A stretch of 64,000 nucleotides of DNA from Candidatus Mycobacterium methanotrophicum (GTDB lineage: Bacteria; Actinomycetota; Actinomycetes; Mycobacteriales; Mycobacteriaceae). The notes beneath the pieces are model-generated. The model was not told the origin of the DNA. It was given only the letters and a program-made list of their open reading frames with translations, and ran no database searches. The translations under genes were made by a program, and so were the position numbers. This document shows positions 8,359-16,722 of the stretch, piece after piece. The stretch lies in the NCBI RefSeq assembly GCF_023515995.1, contig NZ_CP097320.1, forward strand, positions 3,162,001 to 3,226,000, in the 5' to 3' direction. Each line of letters starts with the position of its first letter. Within the stretch, counting starts at the first letter, position 1.

Positions 8359-9707
8359 ACACTCCAGGCCATACGGAATCTGTCCGCTAATTGCTCTCGG
8401 TGGAGATCGGCATATTGCTCATGTTCGAAACGGCGGACCGCGACCACAACGTCGACGGCGGGGTCGCCGAGAATTGCACGCAATCGCTTCGAATTATCGA
8501 GTGCAGCAACAGTTTGCGCTTGTGAGCTGGAGAGGCGCACGATGCCGGCGCGAGCGCGCTCCGAGTCGGACAATTCTGCCGGATCCACCCTGGTTTCGGG
8601 CGGCAGCACGGCTTTGTCTTTGATTCCGGCTAGCGCCAGGCCCAGGATTGCCGCCGTGGCGAAATATGGGTTGGCTGACGGATCGACCACCTTCACTTCG
8701 ACGTTGCCCCCATGCGGGTTACCCGGGCCGCCAACGATGAAGCGCAGTGCGGCTTCTCGATTTTCGGTTCCCCAGCAGGCATACGCGCCGGCCCAGTTGC
8801 CGGGATGCAATCGCAATCCCGACACGATCGAGCCGCACAAAACGCCCTGAGCCTCCGGCAGCCCGCGCAGCAACCCGGCCACCGCGTTCTCGCCCGTGCT
8901 GGTCATGCCGCGGACACCTGCTCCATCGGAGAACAGCGGGCCGGCCGGGCCGGTCAGCGAAAAATGTTGGTGGGCACCGTTTCCGGCGTCGCCGACGAAT
9001 GGCGTCGGTGACAGGCTGACGCGTAACCCGTAGCGGCGGGCAACGCGACCGATAATGATTCGGGTCAACACTAGTTGATCGGCCGCGGCGACCGGCGATT
9101 GCGGTGCCAAGGAGATCTCGAACTGGTTGGCCCCGTACTCGGGGTGGAACTGCTCGATTACCACACCGGAGGCGGCCGCCGCCGCGGTTACGTCGCGAAC
9201 GAACGCCTCGTGTTCGAGTACGCCGGCCAGGCCGTATTGCGCCCACAGCGTCGAAGGCAGCCGACGGCCGTCCGGATTGACTAGCAGGAATTCGATCTCG
9301 TGACCGACGCTCGCCTGGATGCCTGCTTCGGCGAGCGCGGCTTCGACGCGGTCCAGCGTTCCCCGGCTGCAGGCGAGGACGGGTGTGCCGTCTTGTTCGA
9401 AGAACGCGCCGGGCGCCCAGGCCAATCCGTCGCCGAGAATGTGTAACGCCGACAGGTCGATTCGGACGCGCTGATCACCGACGACGCCGATGTGTTCGGT
9501 GAAGGCGATGCCGGTCTGGTCGATCGCGAAGCCGTGCCAGACCCGGCTGGCGCCCAAGCCGGGATCGGCGAATGCGTTGGTTCGGCGGATCGGTACGGTC
9601 TTGGCCTGGATGAGCCCGGCTGGATTGACCACCGTGCCGATGACGACGTCGACGCCTTCGACCTCAAGTTGGGCGATAGCCGCCGCGGCAAGGGGTGTGG
9701 TGGTCAT
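8355..9707 (-). CDS. glnA3: Glutamine synthetase-like ligase GlnA3
   Basis: A 450-residue type I glutamine synthetase-fold enzyme. The beta-grasp N-terminus contains VVNPAGLIQAKTVPI, and the catalytic domain has GHEIEFLLVN, FHPEYGANQFEISLAP, the substrate loop GDAGNGAHQHFSL, SGLRLHPGNWAGAYACWG and the acidic NPHGGNVEVKVVD. It corresponds to Rv1878. Members of this subgroup usually attach glutamate to amines or polyamines instead of ammonia (as shown for Streptomyces GlnA3), so assimilation of nitrogen is not its likely role. It is coupled to the downstream amidohydrolase. The carboxymuconolactone decarboxylase-like gene lies 20 bases upstream on the same strand and may share the transcript. 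Confidence 0.9.
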   Translation of the reverse strand: MTTTPLAAAAIAQLEVEGVDVVIGTVVNPAGLIQAKTVPIRRTNAFADPGLGASRVWHGFAIDQTGIAFTEHIGVVGDQRVRIDLSALHILGDGLAWAPGAFFEQDGTPVLACSRGTLDRVEAALAEAGIQASVGHEIEFLLVNPDGRRLPSTLWAQYGLAGVLEHEAFVRDVTAAAAASGVVIEQFHPEYGANQFEISLAPQSPVAAADQLVLTRIIIGRVARRYGLRVSLSPTPFVGDAGNGAHQHFSLTGPAGPLFSDGAGVRGMTSTGENAVAGLLRGLPEAQGVLCGSIVSGLRLHPGNWAGAYACWGTENREAALRFIVGGPGNPHGGNVEVKVVDPSANPYFATAAILGLALAGIKDKAVLPPETRVDPAELSDSERARAGIVRLSSSQAQTVAALDNSKRLRAILGDPAVDVVVAVRRFEHEQYADLHREQLADRFRMAWSV

Positions 9708-9728
9708 GTGCCGGGCGGGCCTGGTAGG

Positions 9729-10223
9729 TCAGACCCGACTGGGCAGCGCCAGCTGGCAGCTCTGGCCGATGTCCAGGGTGCGCAGTACCCGTCCCGTTCC
9801 CATCCACAGCGCGCACGACAGCGCCGGGTCGGCGGGCAGTTCGTCGGAAAAGTGTTCGCCGCAGCGGGTCCAGAGGTCTTCGTCGTCGCGCAGCACCGTG
9901 TGCTCGGTGGCGAATCGGTGGGCGAACTCGGCGGCCAATCGCTCCTGGTCGCTGTATCCGGGCCACGTGCGCCACTCGCGGGCGTGCTCGTACAACGCCT
10001 CGTCGACGCCCGCGGCGGGTCCGTCGGCGTCGCGGGTGTTGACGCACACTTCGCATTCGTTGGCGTGGGCGATGACGGTCCGCGCTACTTCGCGGGTGCG
10101 CATCGGCAACCGGTTGTGGTCGTACACGGCGTTGGCGAACGCGCCGATCGCGCGGCCAAGTTCGGGAGATTTTGTCATCCAGGTCGCGAGGTCGTCGCCA
10201 GCGAATGCTCCGATGCGGCTCAT
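9729..10223 (-). CDS. AhpD-like / carboxymuconolactone decarboxylase-family protein
   Basis: A 164-residue all-helical protein of the CMD/AhpD superfamily. The signature ARTVIAHANECEVCVNTR includes the redox E-x-C-x2-C pair, and a second helical bundle contains RLAAEFAHRF. Such proteins act as thiol-dependent peroxidase partners or small decarboxylases. It precedes glnA3 with a 20-base gap, so it is probably first in that operon. I see no ortholog between Rv1877 and Rv1878 in my memory of H37Rv, so it may be an accessory gene. Confidence 0.8.
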   Translation of the reverse strand: MSRIGAFAGDDLATWMTKSPELGRAIGAFANAVYDHNRLPMRTREVARTVIAHANECEVCVNTRDADGPAAGVDEALYEHAREWRTWPGYSDQERLAAEFAHRFATEHTVLRDDEDLWTRCGEHFSDELPADPALSCALWMGTGRVLRTLDIGQSCQLALPSRV

Positions 10224-10276
10224 GGCGAGATGGTACGCCTCCGACTGCGGTATCCCGAAACCCGTCGGCCGTAATG

Positions 10277-10555
10277 CTAGGAAGCGATCGACCGCGGGCG
10301 CTCTTCACGCCAATCTCGTTGAGTGACAACCCGCTTGGCGATCCGGTCGAGTGCGGCGTCCACCTGGGCCCGGTCGGGCCGTCCGTCGAACCCCGGAGAT
10401 TGGGCCAGTTTGTTGACGATCCAGTCCGGCAACAGATCCGACACGAAACTAACTTGCTGCCGGCCTGAAGACGTGAGCCACACGCGGTCGACGTCTTGCC
10501 CGACGTGGCCGGCGCGGACCAGGCGGTCGACAGTCGGTTCGAGGGTGATCCGCGC
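10277..10555 (-). pseudogene. C-terminal winged-helix remnant of an Rv1877-like efflux protein
   Basis: Only the last 90 or so residues are present. TVDRLVRAGHVGQD and VWLTSSGRQQV form the wing of a MarR-like winged helix, followed by a helical tail (LPDWIVNKLAQSPGF, ALDRIAKRVV). An in-frame TGA sits just upstream and no start codon precedes the fragment. In H37Rv the gene between bfrA and glnA3 is Rv1877, a drug-efflux protein of about 690 residues, long enough to hold a C-terminal extra domain. Position and size make this the surviving 3' end of that gene, with the membrane part deleted. Confidence 0.55.
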
Positions 10556-10572
10556 TCAGGACGCGCGGCGTG

Positions 10573-11055
10573 TCACGTGGTCGGCGGCCGGGCCACGCAC
10601 TGCGCGGAATACAGCTGCTCGCCCAGCTTCTCCATCAGTTCCAACTGGGTTTGCAGATAGTCGATGTGGTCTTCCTCGTCCTCGACGATCTTCTCGAAGA
10701 TGTTCGCGCTCGTGCTGTCGTGCTTCTCCCGGCACAGGATGATCGCTGGTTTGAGCCGGTTGACCACTTCGTACTCGAGCGCCAGATCGCTTTCGAACTG
10801 CTCGCGCAGGGTTTGCCCGACGCGTAACGACCCGATGCGCTGATAGTTCGGCAAACCGTCGAGCAGCAGTATTCGGTCGGTAACTATTTCGGCGTGCCGC
10901 ATCTCATCGAATGACTCTTCGCGGGTTCGCGTGGCCAGTTCGGTAAATCCCCAATTCTCTTGCATTTTGGAGTGCAGAAAATACTGGTTGATCGCCGTGA
11001 GCTCACTCGTCAATTGCTCGTTGAGCAGACGTAAAACTTCGGGATCGCCTTGCAT
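10573..11055 (-). CDS. bfrA: Bacterioferritin BfrA
   Basis: A 160-residue haem ferritin that stores iron as a 24-mer. The start at 11055 (MQGDPEVLRLL) is preceded by AGGAG and gives the family's usual length; the longer open frame upstream is promoter. Diiron-centre residues lie in LTSELTAINQYFLHSKM, EESFDEMRHAEIVTDRIL (with the haem-ligand Met) and EKIVEDEEDHIDYL. An IdeR-like box at 11141-11159 and a bacterioferritin-associated ferredoxin gene on the other side of the mobile-element remnants fit iron-dependent control. Confidence 0.95.
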   Translation of the reverse strand: MQGDPEVLRLLNEQLTSELTAINQYFLHSKMQENWGFTELATRTREESFDEMRHAEIVTDRILLLDGLPNYQRIGSLRVGQTLREQFESDLALEYEVVNRLKPAIILCREKHDSTSANIFEKIVEDEEDHIDYLQTQLELMEKLGEQLYSAQCVARPPTT

Positions 11056-11140
11056 TGTCACTCCTATCTGGGCTCCCACCGCTGTTGTTGCGGCTACGCT
11101 ACCCCAGCCCAAGCCCATTGTCAGCAAAGGTAACACTCAC

Positions 11141-11159
11141 TCAGGTCAGCTTTCCCTAA
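11141..11159 (-). promoter_or_regulatory. IdeR-like iron box upstream of bfrA
   Basis: Read on the minus strand, the 19 bases are TTAGGGAAAGCTGACCTGA, which match the IdeR consensus TTAGGTTAGGCTAACCTAA at 14 of 19 positions. The site is about 86 bases upstream of the bfrA start. IdeR with iron activates bfrA in M. tuberculosis, so a binding site here is expected. Confidence 0.6.
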
Positions 11160-11462
11160 GTAAAGCGAGCCTATGTTTGAGTGCAATATAAAGAGGGTGC
11201 GCGTTGAGCTGAGAATTGCCCAGAGCGACTCAGCGGTTGCTGATTATTCTCGCCTAACTCTTGCGCCGAGACTGCACTCATGGCAGGGTGCCGGAAAAGT
11301 TGATCTGCAGCCCTGTGACCTTGGCTGTTATCGTCGTGTGACCGGCGTGACGTAGGTGAAGGATGTGACCTACGGGCTTGGATGGGACCGCGAAACCAAC
11401 CGTCCGAACCCGAGGTCACACCCACATGCCATCCTGTCCGGCATCGGCCCCCGAGGCGAGCC
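11160..11462. other. bfrA upstream region, no gene seen
   Basis: No reading frame here looks coding. The stretch holds the far bfrA promoter and probably the worn left end of the following mobile-element remnant. I could not find a clear terminal repeat. Confidence 0.5.
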
Positions 11463-11896
11463 TGACGCCGGCAGCAACTGCTCAACGTGCTGGGCGCCAT
11501 TCCAGACCCTCGTGACCGGCGCGGGGTCCGTTACCCACTGGCCGGGGTGCTCGCGTTGGCGGTCACAGCTACCTTGGCCGGGTGCCGGTCGTTCGCGCTG
11601 GGCCAGTGGATGTGGACGCGAACCTTCACCGCCGGCCAACGTCGCGTGATTGCCGTGGACGGCAAAACCGTCCGCGGCGCACGCACTCGCCGCGACGGAA
11701 AGGCCCCGCACCTGGTCGCCGCATTCGACCACGGTGCCGGCGTCGTCCCCGGACAGGTGGCTGTCGATGCGAAAAGCAACGAAATACCGGCTGTGCGAAC
11801 ACTGTTGGGCCACCTTGATCTCGACGGCGCGGCGGTGACTCTCGATGCGATGCACACCCAGACCGACACCGCTTCAGCCAGCGCATTTGCGGGCCG
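11463..11896 (+). pseudogene. ISAs1-type transposase remnant
   Basis: The N-terminal piece (VLGAIPDPRDRRGVRYPLAG, LAVTATLAGCRSFA) and a middle piece (QRRVIAVDGKTVRGARTR, GQVAVDAKSNEIPAVRTLL, then TLDAMHTQTDTA) are typical of ISAs1/H-repeat transposases. About 45 residues that normally lie between CRSFA and the WMWTR segment are missing, and everything after TQTDTA is replaced by another protein. There is a TGA just before the fragment in the same frame. It is a dead, twice-deleted copy. Confidence 0.8.
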
Positions 11897-13223
11897 TTGC
11901 GCAACATCGCCGAGCTGGGGACAGCGGCGACGATGCAGGAAGCCGTCCGGCTCGGGCAACGTAGCACGACCGAACTTGTCGACCGATACCGATTGCGCGA
12001 CGGCAACGTTCGCAAGGTTCTCATCCGCTACCTCGACGAGCGACGTCCCGGTGTGGACCACAACACGTTCCAGAATCTTGTCAACGTGCTCGCTGGGGTG
12101 TTTTGGGCCGACATCGAGGCCCACCACCCCGATCTGGACACCCTGCACCTGCCGTCCGTGGTCGCCGACGCGTGGAAGCAGCGCGCCCGCACCAGCGTGC
12201 GCGCCGACGGGGCCACCCGGGACCGCGGCAGGCTCGGCTACTTCCAGATCCTCGACCGCGTCCGCGCGTTCTACCTCGACATCCAGGAATGGGCGATGGA
12301 GGACCCGACCTGGGCGCCGTGGGCCGCGCCCAGCCCGGTGCGGCGCGGCGACACCGACGGTTACCGCAACGCCCACCGCGACGTCGTCGCGAACATGCAC
12401 CAACGCGTCCGGGACCGGCTTCCGCAGCTGCCGACACTTGTGCGTGTCGTCGACGACCACCGCGCCGATCAGGCCGCCCTGCTGGCGGCAGCCAACGCGA
12501 CACCGATCGGTGAAACCCTCGCCCACCGGGACTGCGGATACCGGCGCGTCGTCCCGGCCTCCTACGACAAGCCCGAATACCGCGGTGTCACACCGCCGGT
12601 GCTGGTGGAGAATCTGGCCACCGGCGAACGGATCAACCTCACCGACACCGAAGACGAGGCGTTCTGGTCGTGGGCGATCGTGGAAACGCTGCGCCACACC
12701 GGAGTTCGGGTCGAGGAACTGACCGAGCTCACCCACCTGGCGCTGATCTCCTACCGGCTGCCCGACACCGGCGAGATCGTGCCGATGCTGCAAATCGTCC
12801 CCTCGAAAGCCAACCAGGAACGGCTGCTGCTGGTCGGCCCGGAGCTGGCGAACGGGCTCGCCGCGATCATCACCCGGCTGCGCGCCCGCAACGGCGGAAC
12901 CATCCCTCTCACAGCGCGTTACGACGGGCACGAACGCAGCACCGGCCCGGCTTTGCCGCACCTGTTCCAACGACGCCGCGGCAGCTGGCGCTGGAGCGTC
13001 ATCGGCTCGACCACCGTGCGCAAACTCCTCATCGCCACGCTCGACCGCTGCTATCTCGCGCCTGATCGAGAACGGGACCGATCCGTTGTTCGTGCAGCAG
13101 CAGGTTGGCCATTCGTGGGCCTCGACGACCGCGGTGTATACCCACGTCAGTTCGAATGCGAAGAACCGGATGCTGCGGGCCGCGTTGTCGACCGCGTTCG
13201 AGGTCGAGCGGGGGATGTCGTGA
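11897..13223 (+). pseudogene. Chimeric tyrosine-recombinase remnant
   Basis: About 390 residues read as the N-terminal and core part of a large actinobacterial integrase (GYRRVVPASYDKPEYRGVTP, RHTGVRVEELTELTHLALI with the first catalytic Arg region). After VRKLLIATLDR, at about 13060, the frame jumps to one reading LIENGTDPLFVQQQVGHSW and AVYTHVSSNAKNRML, the GH...Y end of a different, shorter integrase, ending at the TGA at 13223. The middle catalytic H-x-x-R box is lost at the join. Two unrelated recombinases therefore appear to have been fused by deletion. The combined product cannot be active. Confidence 0.7.
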
Positions 13224-13384
13224 GCGTCAAGGTCGGCTACTACTGGCACCTGCGCCGACTGATGGCTGATGCTGGCATGTTCGCCACCACGGATCTGGTG
13301 CCGTTGCTGGCCGAACGCGGGGTCACACTCTCACGTGAGCAGGTCTATCGGCTGGTCGCCCAGAGACCGGAGCGGTTGTCACTC
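13220..13384 (+). pseudogene. Truncated HTH partner of the integrase
   Basis: Starting at a GTG that overlaps the integrase stop (GTGA), the frame reads VKVGYYWHLRRLMADAGMF, LVPLLAERGVTLSREQVYRL and VAQRPERLSL. This is the small XRE-like helix-turn-helix protein often encoded just after such integrases in Actinobacteria. Its last third is missing, and after LSLT the frame continues with unrelated sequence. It marks the right border of the mobile-element graveyard. Confidence 0.65.
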
Positions 13385-13421
13385 ACCGAACCGAAGCCCG
13401 GGTGTGAGCGGGCTCATCGAC

Positions 13422-13440
13422 TTAGGTTAGACTGCGCTAA
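13422..13440 (+). promoter_or_regulatory. IdeR-like iron box 1 upstream of bfd
   Basis: TTAGGTTAGACTGCGCTAA matches the 19-bp IdeR consensus at 15 positions, with the first nine identical. It lies about 70 bases before the bfd start. Confidence 0.7.
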
Positions 13441-13445
13441 CTAAC

Positions 13446-13464
13446 ATAGGTTAGACTCCACTAA
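13446..13464 (+). promoter_or_regulatory. IdeR-like iron box 2 upstream of bfd
   Basis: ATAGGTTAGACTCCACTAA matches the IdeR consensus at 14 of 19 positions and follows box 1 after five bases. Tandem boxes are usual at strongly iron-controlled mycobacterial promoters. Confidence 0.65.
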
Positions 13465-13509
13465 CATGCGGGCTGTTCAGTCGGGCGACGAAGTTGAAGC
13501 GGCAGGGGT

Positions 13510-13701
13510 GTGCTGATGTACGTGTGCCTTTGTGTCGGGGCGACTAACCAAACCGTGTCCGAGTGCGTTGCTCGCGGAGCGTCAACATCCAAAGAGGTGG
13601 CCGCCGCGTGCGGCGCCGGCGCCGACTGTGGCCGTTGCCGACACACCCTGCGGGCGATCATCGCGCAGGCCGCGCAATTGGAGACCAGTGGCTCTCGGTA
13701 G
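13510..13701 (+). CDS. bfd: Bacterioferritin-associated ferredoxin (Bfd)
   Basis: A 61-63 residue [2Fe-2S] protein. The four ligand cysteines are in MYVCLCVGAT (C-x-C) and AGADCGRCRHTL (C-x2-C), the BFD-domain spacing. Bfd docks on bacterioferritin and passes electrons to the core so that stored iron is released. A GTG at 13510 and an ATG at 13516 are both possible starts. Two IdeR-like boxes precede it. It probably once lay directly divergent from bfrA, before mobile elements entered the shared control region. Confidence 0.88.
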   Translation: MLMYVCLCVGATNQTVSECVARGASTSKEVAAACGAGADCGRCRHTLRAIIAQAAQLETSGSR

Positions 13702-13704
13702 CGA

Positions 13705-13904
13705 TCAGCTGCCACGCCGACCGGTGAAATCGGCCAGCGCCCGCGCATTGGCCTGACCGCCCAGCAGCTGGGCGAACTGGTCGTTTTCGCGAACGGTTGC
13801 CGCAGTGATTTCCGGACGAATCGGTTCGTCGCCAACGGCTCGTACAAAGCCCGCAGCCGCGCGGCGTCTTCGGCGCCGATGTCGTCCGGCGTGAAGTCCA
13901 GCAT
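13705..13904 (-). pseudogene. Small frameshifted gene of unknown function
   Basis: From the ATG at 13904 the frame reads MLDFTPDDIGAEDAARLRAL, but the continuation that looks protein-like is in a second frame (AVGDEPIRPEITAATVREND, QFAQLLGGQANARALADF) and ends at 13705. The break is at about 13838. The product would be about 65 residues, helical and acidic. I do not recognise the family. It converges on bfd. Confidence 0.35.
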
Positions 13905-13950
13905 GAGAAAACTAGAACACGCTCACCTCCGGCACCGTTGGCGGGGCGCC

Positions 13951-14886
13951 CTACCCGGCTGGGCGTATCTGATGATCACTGCCGACCAGCTGGCCGATCA
14001 GCCCGGCGAGCTGCCGGTAGGACCGTTGCCGGCCGCTGGACGAACGAAATACTAGCCCGATTCGTCGGCCGGGACGGGGTGCGGCGAAGTAAGCCAGTTC
14101 GAGTCGACTGCGCGCGGTTTCGACGGGCACCGCGCTCTGTGGGATCAACGTCACGCCCAGCCCGCCGGTCACGCACTGCACCGCCGTCGTCAACGACGCC
14201 GCCCGGGTGTTGGTCAGCGCGGCGCGCACACCCGCCTTGCGGCAGATGTCGAGAACTTGGTCGCGCAGGCAGTGCCCCTCGTCGAGCAAGAGCAACGGCA
14301 GCTGTGCCAGTGCGCTCGCCGGCACTCGCCGCTTGCCTGCCAGCGGATGTCCCGGCGGCAGCGCGAGCACAAAATCCTCATCGTAGATCGGGATTTCACT
14401 GATGCCGGTAGCCGCAGCCGGCAAGGCGATCAACGCGGCGTCCAGTGATCCTTCGCGCAGTGCGGTGAGCAGCCGCTCGGTCTGGTCTTCGACCACCCGC
14501 ACGCTCAGCGCGGGCAGCCGCTCGGCCATCCCCGCCAGCACAGTCGGGAGCACATATGGCGCGACCGTCGGGATCAGCCCCAGCCGGATACTGCCCTGCA
14601 GCGGGTCTGAGGCGCCCGCGGCCGCGGCGGCGAACGCGGTCACGGCCTCGAGCACCGCTTGCGCGTGCGGCAGCAGCTGCTTGCCTTCCGCGGTCAGGAA
14701 AACCCGACGGGTTGACCGCTCGACCAGCTGGACGCCGAGACCGGTTTCCAGTGCTGAGAGGGCCTGCGACAACGTCGACTGACTGAGGCCCAGAGTTGTT
14801 GCAGCGCTGCCGAAATGCTGCTTTTCCGCGACCGCGGCGAAGGCGCGCAGCCCGGCGATTGTCGGCTGATAACTCTTATCGGTCAT
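13951..14886 (-). CDS. oxyR: Peroxide sensor OxyR (intact)
   Basis: A 311-residue LysR-type regulator. The winged-helix N-terminus is [20 protein letters not shown] with recognition helix [13 protein letters not shown]. The redox pair that defines OxyR is present: Cys206 in DEGHC and Cys215 in VLDIC, the same 9-residue spacing as Cys199/Cys208 of E. coli. The ATG at 14886 gives the length known for M. leprae OxyR; an upstream ATG in the frame is less likely. The gene is divergent from ahpC. In M. tuberculosis oxyR carries several lesions and is a pseudogene, while this copy is open throughout. Confidence 0.93.
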   Translation of the reverse strand: MTDKSYQPTIAGLRAFAAVAEKQHFGSAATTLGLSQSTLSQALSALETGLGVQLVERSTRRVFLTAEGKQLLPHAQAVLEAVTAFAAAAAGASDPLQGSIRLGLIPTVAPYVLPTVLAGMAERLPALSVRVVEDQTERLLTALREGSLDAALIALPAAATGISEIPIYDEDFVLALPPGHPLAGKRRVPASALAQLPLLLLDEGHCLRDQVLDICRKAGVRAALTNTRAASLTTAVQCVTGGLGVTLIPQSAVPVETARSRLELAYFAAPRPGRRIGLVFRSSSGRQRSYRQLAGLIGQLVGSDHQIRPAG

Positions 14887-14892
14887 GCCTAT
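14878..14892. promoter_or_regulatory. Candidate OxyR binding site between oxyR and ahpC
   Basis: ATCGG-TCATG-CCTAT is an imperfect dyad (arms agree at four of five positions) of the LysR T-N11-A type and covers the oxyR start codon. OxyR sites in other mycobacteria lie in this position and control both genes. An AT-rich GATATATC palindrome follows at about 14904. Confidence 0.5.
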
Positions 14893-14992
14893 CAGTATAG
14901 TGAGATATATCACCTTTTATTCTGAGTTGCGTTGCGGCAATATGGACTGAGTAAAGTCTTGACTAAATCTAATCTTCTCGAAAAGGAGCAAC

Positions 14993-15580
14993 ATGGCACT
15001 GCTGACCATTGGTGACCAGTTTCCCGCATACCGGCTGACTGCGCTGATCGGTGGCGACCTGTCCAAGGTCAACGCCCAGCAGCCCGGCGACTACTTCACG
15101 ACGGTCTCCAGCGACGACTACGAGGGCAAGTGGCGGGTGGTGTTCTTCTGGCCGAAGGACTTCACCTTCGTGTGCCCGACCGAGATCGCGGCGTTCGGCA
15201 AGCTCAACGACGAGTTCGAGGATCGCGACGCGCAGGTTCTCGGTGTTTCGGTGGACAGCGAGTTCGTCCACTTCCAGTGGCGTGTCCAGCACAAGGACCT
15301 CAAGAAGCTGCCGTTCCCGATGCTGTCGGACATCAAGCGCGAACTGGTCGAAGCTACCGGTGTGCTCAACGACGAGGGTGTTGCCGACCGGGTGACGTTC
15401 ATCGTCGACCCCAACAACGAGATCCAGTTCGCCTCGGTGACCGCGGGTTCGGTGGGCCGCAACGTCGACGAGGTGCTGCGCGTGCTCGACGCTCTGCAGT
15501 CCGACGAGCTGTGCGCCTGCAACTGGCGTAAGGGCGACCCCACGATCGACGCCGGCGAAGAGTTGAGGAAGTCGGCCTGA
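14993..15580 (+). CDS. ahpC: Alkyl hydroperoxide reductase peroxiredoxin AhpC
   Basis: A 195-residue 2-Cys peroxiredoxin that reduces H2O2, organic peroxides and peroxynitrite. The peroxidatic cysteine is in FTFVCPTEI at about residue 61, and the C-terminal cysteines are in ELCACNWRKG, the mycobacterial three-cysteine arrangement. An AAGGAG site precedes the ATG. It lies divergent from oxyR across about 100 bases and upstream of ahpD with a 50-base gap, the usual OxyR-controlled operon. Electrons come from lipoamide through AhpD. Confidence 0.97.
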   Translation: MALLTIGDQFPAYRLTALIGGDLSKVNAQQPGDYFTTVSSDDYEGKWRVVFFWPKDFTFVCPTEIAAFGKLNDEFEDRDAQVLGVSVDSEFVHFQWRVQHKDLKKLPFPMLSDIKRELVEATGVLNDEGVADRVTFIVDPNNEIQFASVTAGSVGRNVDEVLRVLDALQSDELCACNWRKGDPTIDAGEELRKSA

Positions 15581-15630
15581 TGACCCGCGCCGGCGACGAT
15601 GCAGAGTGAAGCGATGAGGAGGAGCGGCGC

Positions 15631-16167
15631 ATGAGCATCGAGAATTTGAAGGACGCGCTGCCCGAATACGCCAAGGACCTCAAGCTCAACCTCGGCTCGA
15701 TCAGTCGCGCCAGCGTGCTCAACGAAGAGCAGTTGTGGGGCACGCTGCTGGCTAGTGCCGCGGCGACGCGCAATACCCAAGTGCTGGCCGAGATTGCCGC
15801 CGAGGCGGTCGACCACCTGTCTTCCGAGGCCTACCGGGCGGCGTTGGCCGCCACGTCGATCATGGGCATGAACAATGTGTTCTATCGCGGCCGCGGCTTC
15901 CTCGACGGCAAGTACGACGACCTACGCCCCGGGTTGCGGATGAACATCATCGCCAACCCGGGCGTGGACAAGGCGAACTTCGAGCTGTGGTCGTTTGCGG
16001 TGTCGTCGATCAACGGGTGTTCGGACTGCGTGACGGCCCACGAGCACACCCTGCGCGAGGCCGGAGTCGACCGAGAAGCAATCCTCGAGGCGTTGAAGGT
16101 GGCCGCCGTCGTTGCGGGTGTCGCGCAGGCTATCGCGACGAGTCGAACGCTGGCGGCGACCGGGTAG
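15631..16167 (+). CDS. ahpD: Alkyl hydroperoxidase AhpD
   Basis: A 178-residue all-helical protein of the CMD superfamily. The active-site pair is in [15 protein letters not shown] (C-x2-C-x3-H, near residues 130-137), with the proton-relay glutamate upstream. AhpD passes electrons from dihydrolipoamide to AhpC. A GAGGAGCGGCGC ribosome-binding region precedes the ATG. The gene is co-transcribed with ahpC. Confidence 0.96.
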   Translation: MSIENLKDALPEYAKDLKLNLGSISRASVLNEEQLWGTLLASAAATRNTQVLAEIAAEAVDHLSSEAYRAALAATSIMGMNNVFYRGRGFLDGKYDDLRPGLRMNIIANPGVDKANFELWSFAVSSINGCSDCVTAHEHTLREAGVDREAILEALKVAAVVAGVAQAIATSRTLAATG

Positions 16168-16242
16168 AGCGCCGCCCGGCGACGTGCGGCCCGCGGGCCG
16201 GGCTGGTGAGGAGTCGGGCAATCGACCGTAGACTTCGGGTCT

Positions 16243-16722
16243 GTGGTGGTGAGCCAGATCGATCTGCAGCATCTGCGTCGCTGCGTCGAACTCGCCCGAA
16301 CCGCGCTGGACAATGGGCACGGCCCCTTTGGGGCGATCCTGGTCGACGCCAAGGGCCGAACTCGTTACGAGGACCACAATCGCGTCACCGATGACGACCA
16401 GACGTTGCACGCGGAGCTGGGGATCATCCGATGGGCCGTAGCGAATATGGCTCCGGTTCATCGCATTCGAGCAACGGTCTATACGTCCTGTGAGCAGTGT
16501 CCGATGTGCGCGGCCGCGCACGCCTGGGCGGGTCTCGGGCGCATTGTCTATGCCACGTCCTGCGCGCAGCTGACCCAGTGGCTGAGCGAGTGGCAGGTGC
16601 CCACAACGCCGGTGGCCATGCTGCCGGTCGACACGGTGGCGCCCCGAGTGGTGGCTGACGGGCCCGCTCCCGAATTGGAAGCCGAGATCAAATCCCTCTA
16701 CGAAGCCAGGTACCGGCGATGA
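16243..16722 (+). CDS. Nucleoside/nucleotide deaminase (CDA superfamily)
   Basis: A 159-residue zinc deaminase. The catalytic motif HAELGII supplies the His ligand and the general-base Glu, and the second motif TSCEQCPMC supplies two Cys ligands. The usual Pro before the first ligand Cys (PCxxC) is replaced by Gln. Three GTG codons in a row (16243, 16246, 16249) make the exact start uncertain. The final ATGA overlaps the start of the GH13 gene, so the two are translated together. Guanine, cytosine or tRNA-adenosine substrates cannot be told apart from the motifs alone. Confidence 0.8.
   Translation: MVVSQIDLQHLRRCVELARTALDNGHGPFGAILVDAKGRTRYEDHNRVTDDDQTLHAELGIIRWAVANMAPVHRIRATVYTSCEQCPMCAAAHAWAGLGRIVYATSCAQLTQWLSEWQVPTTPVAMLPVDTVAPRVVADGPAPELEAEIKSLYEARYRR

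Noticed and set aside
11531..13249. A 572-residue minus-strand frame across the integrase remnant
   Set aside because: It has no family pattern and mirrors the integrase coding strand; GC-rich antisense frames often stay open.
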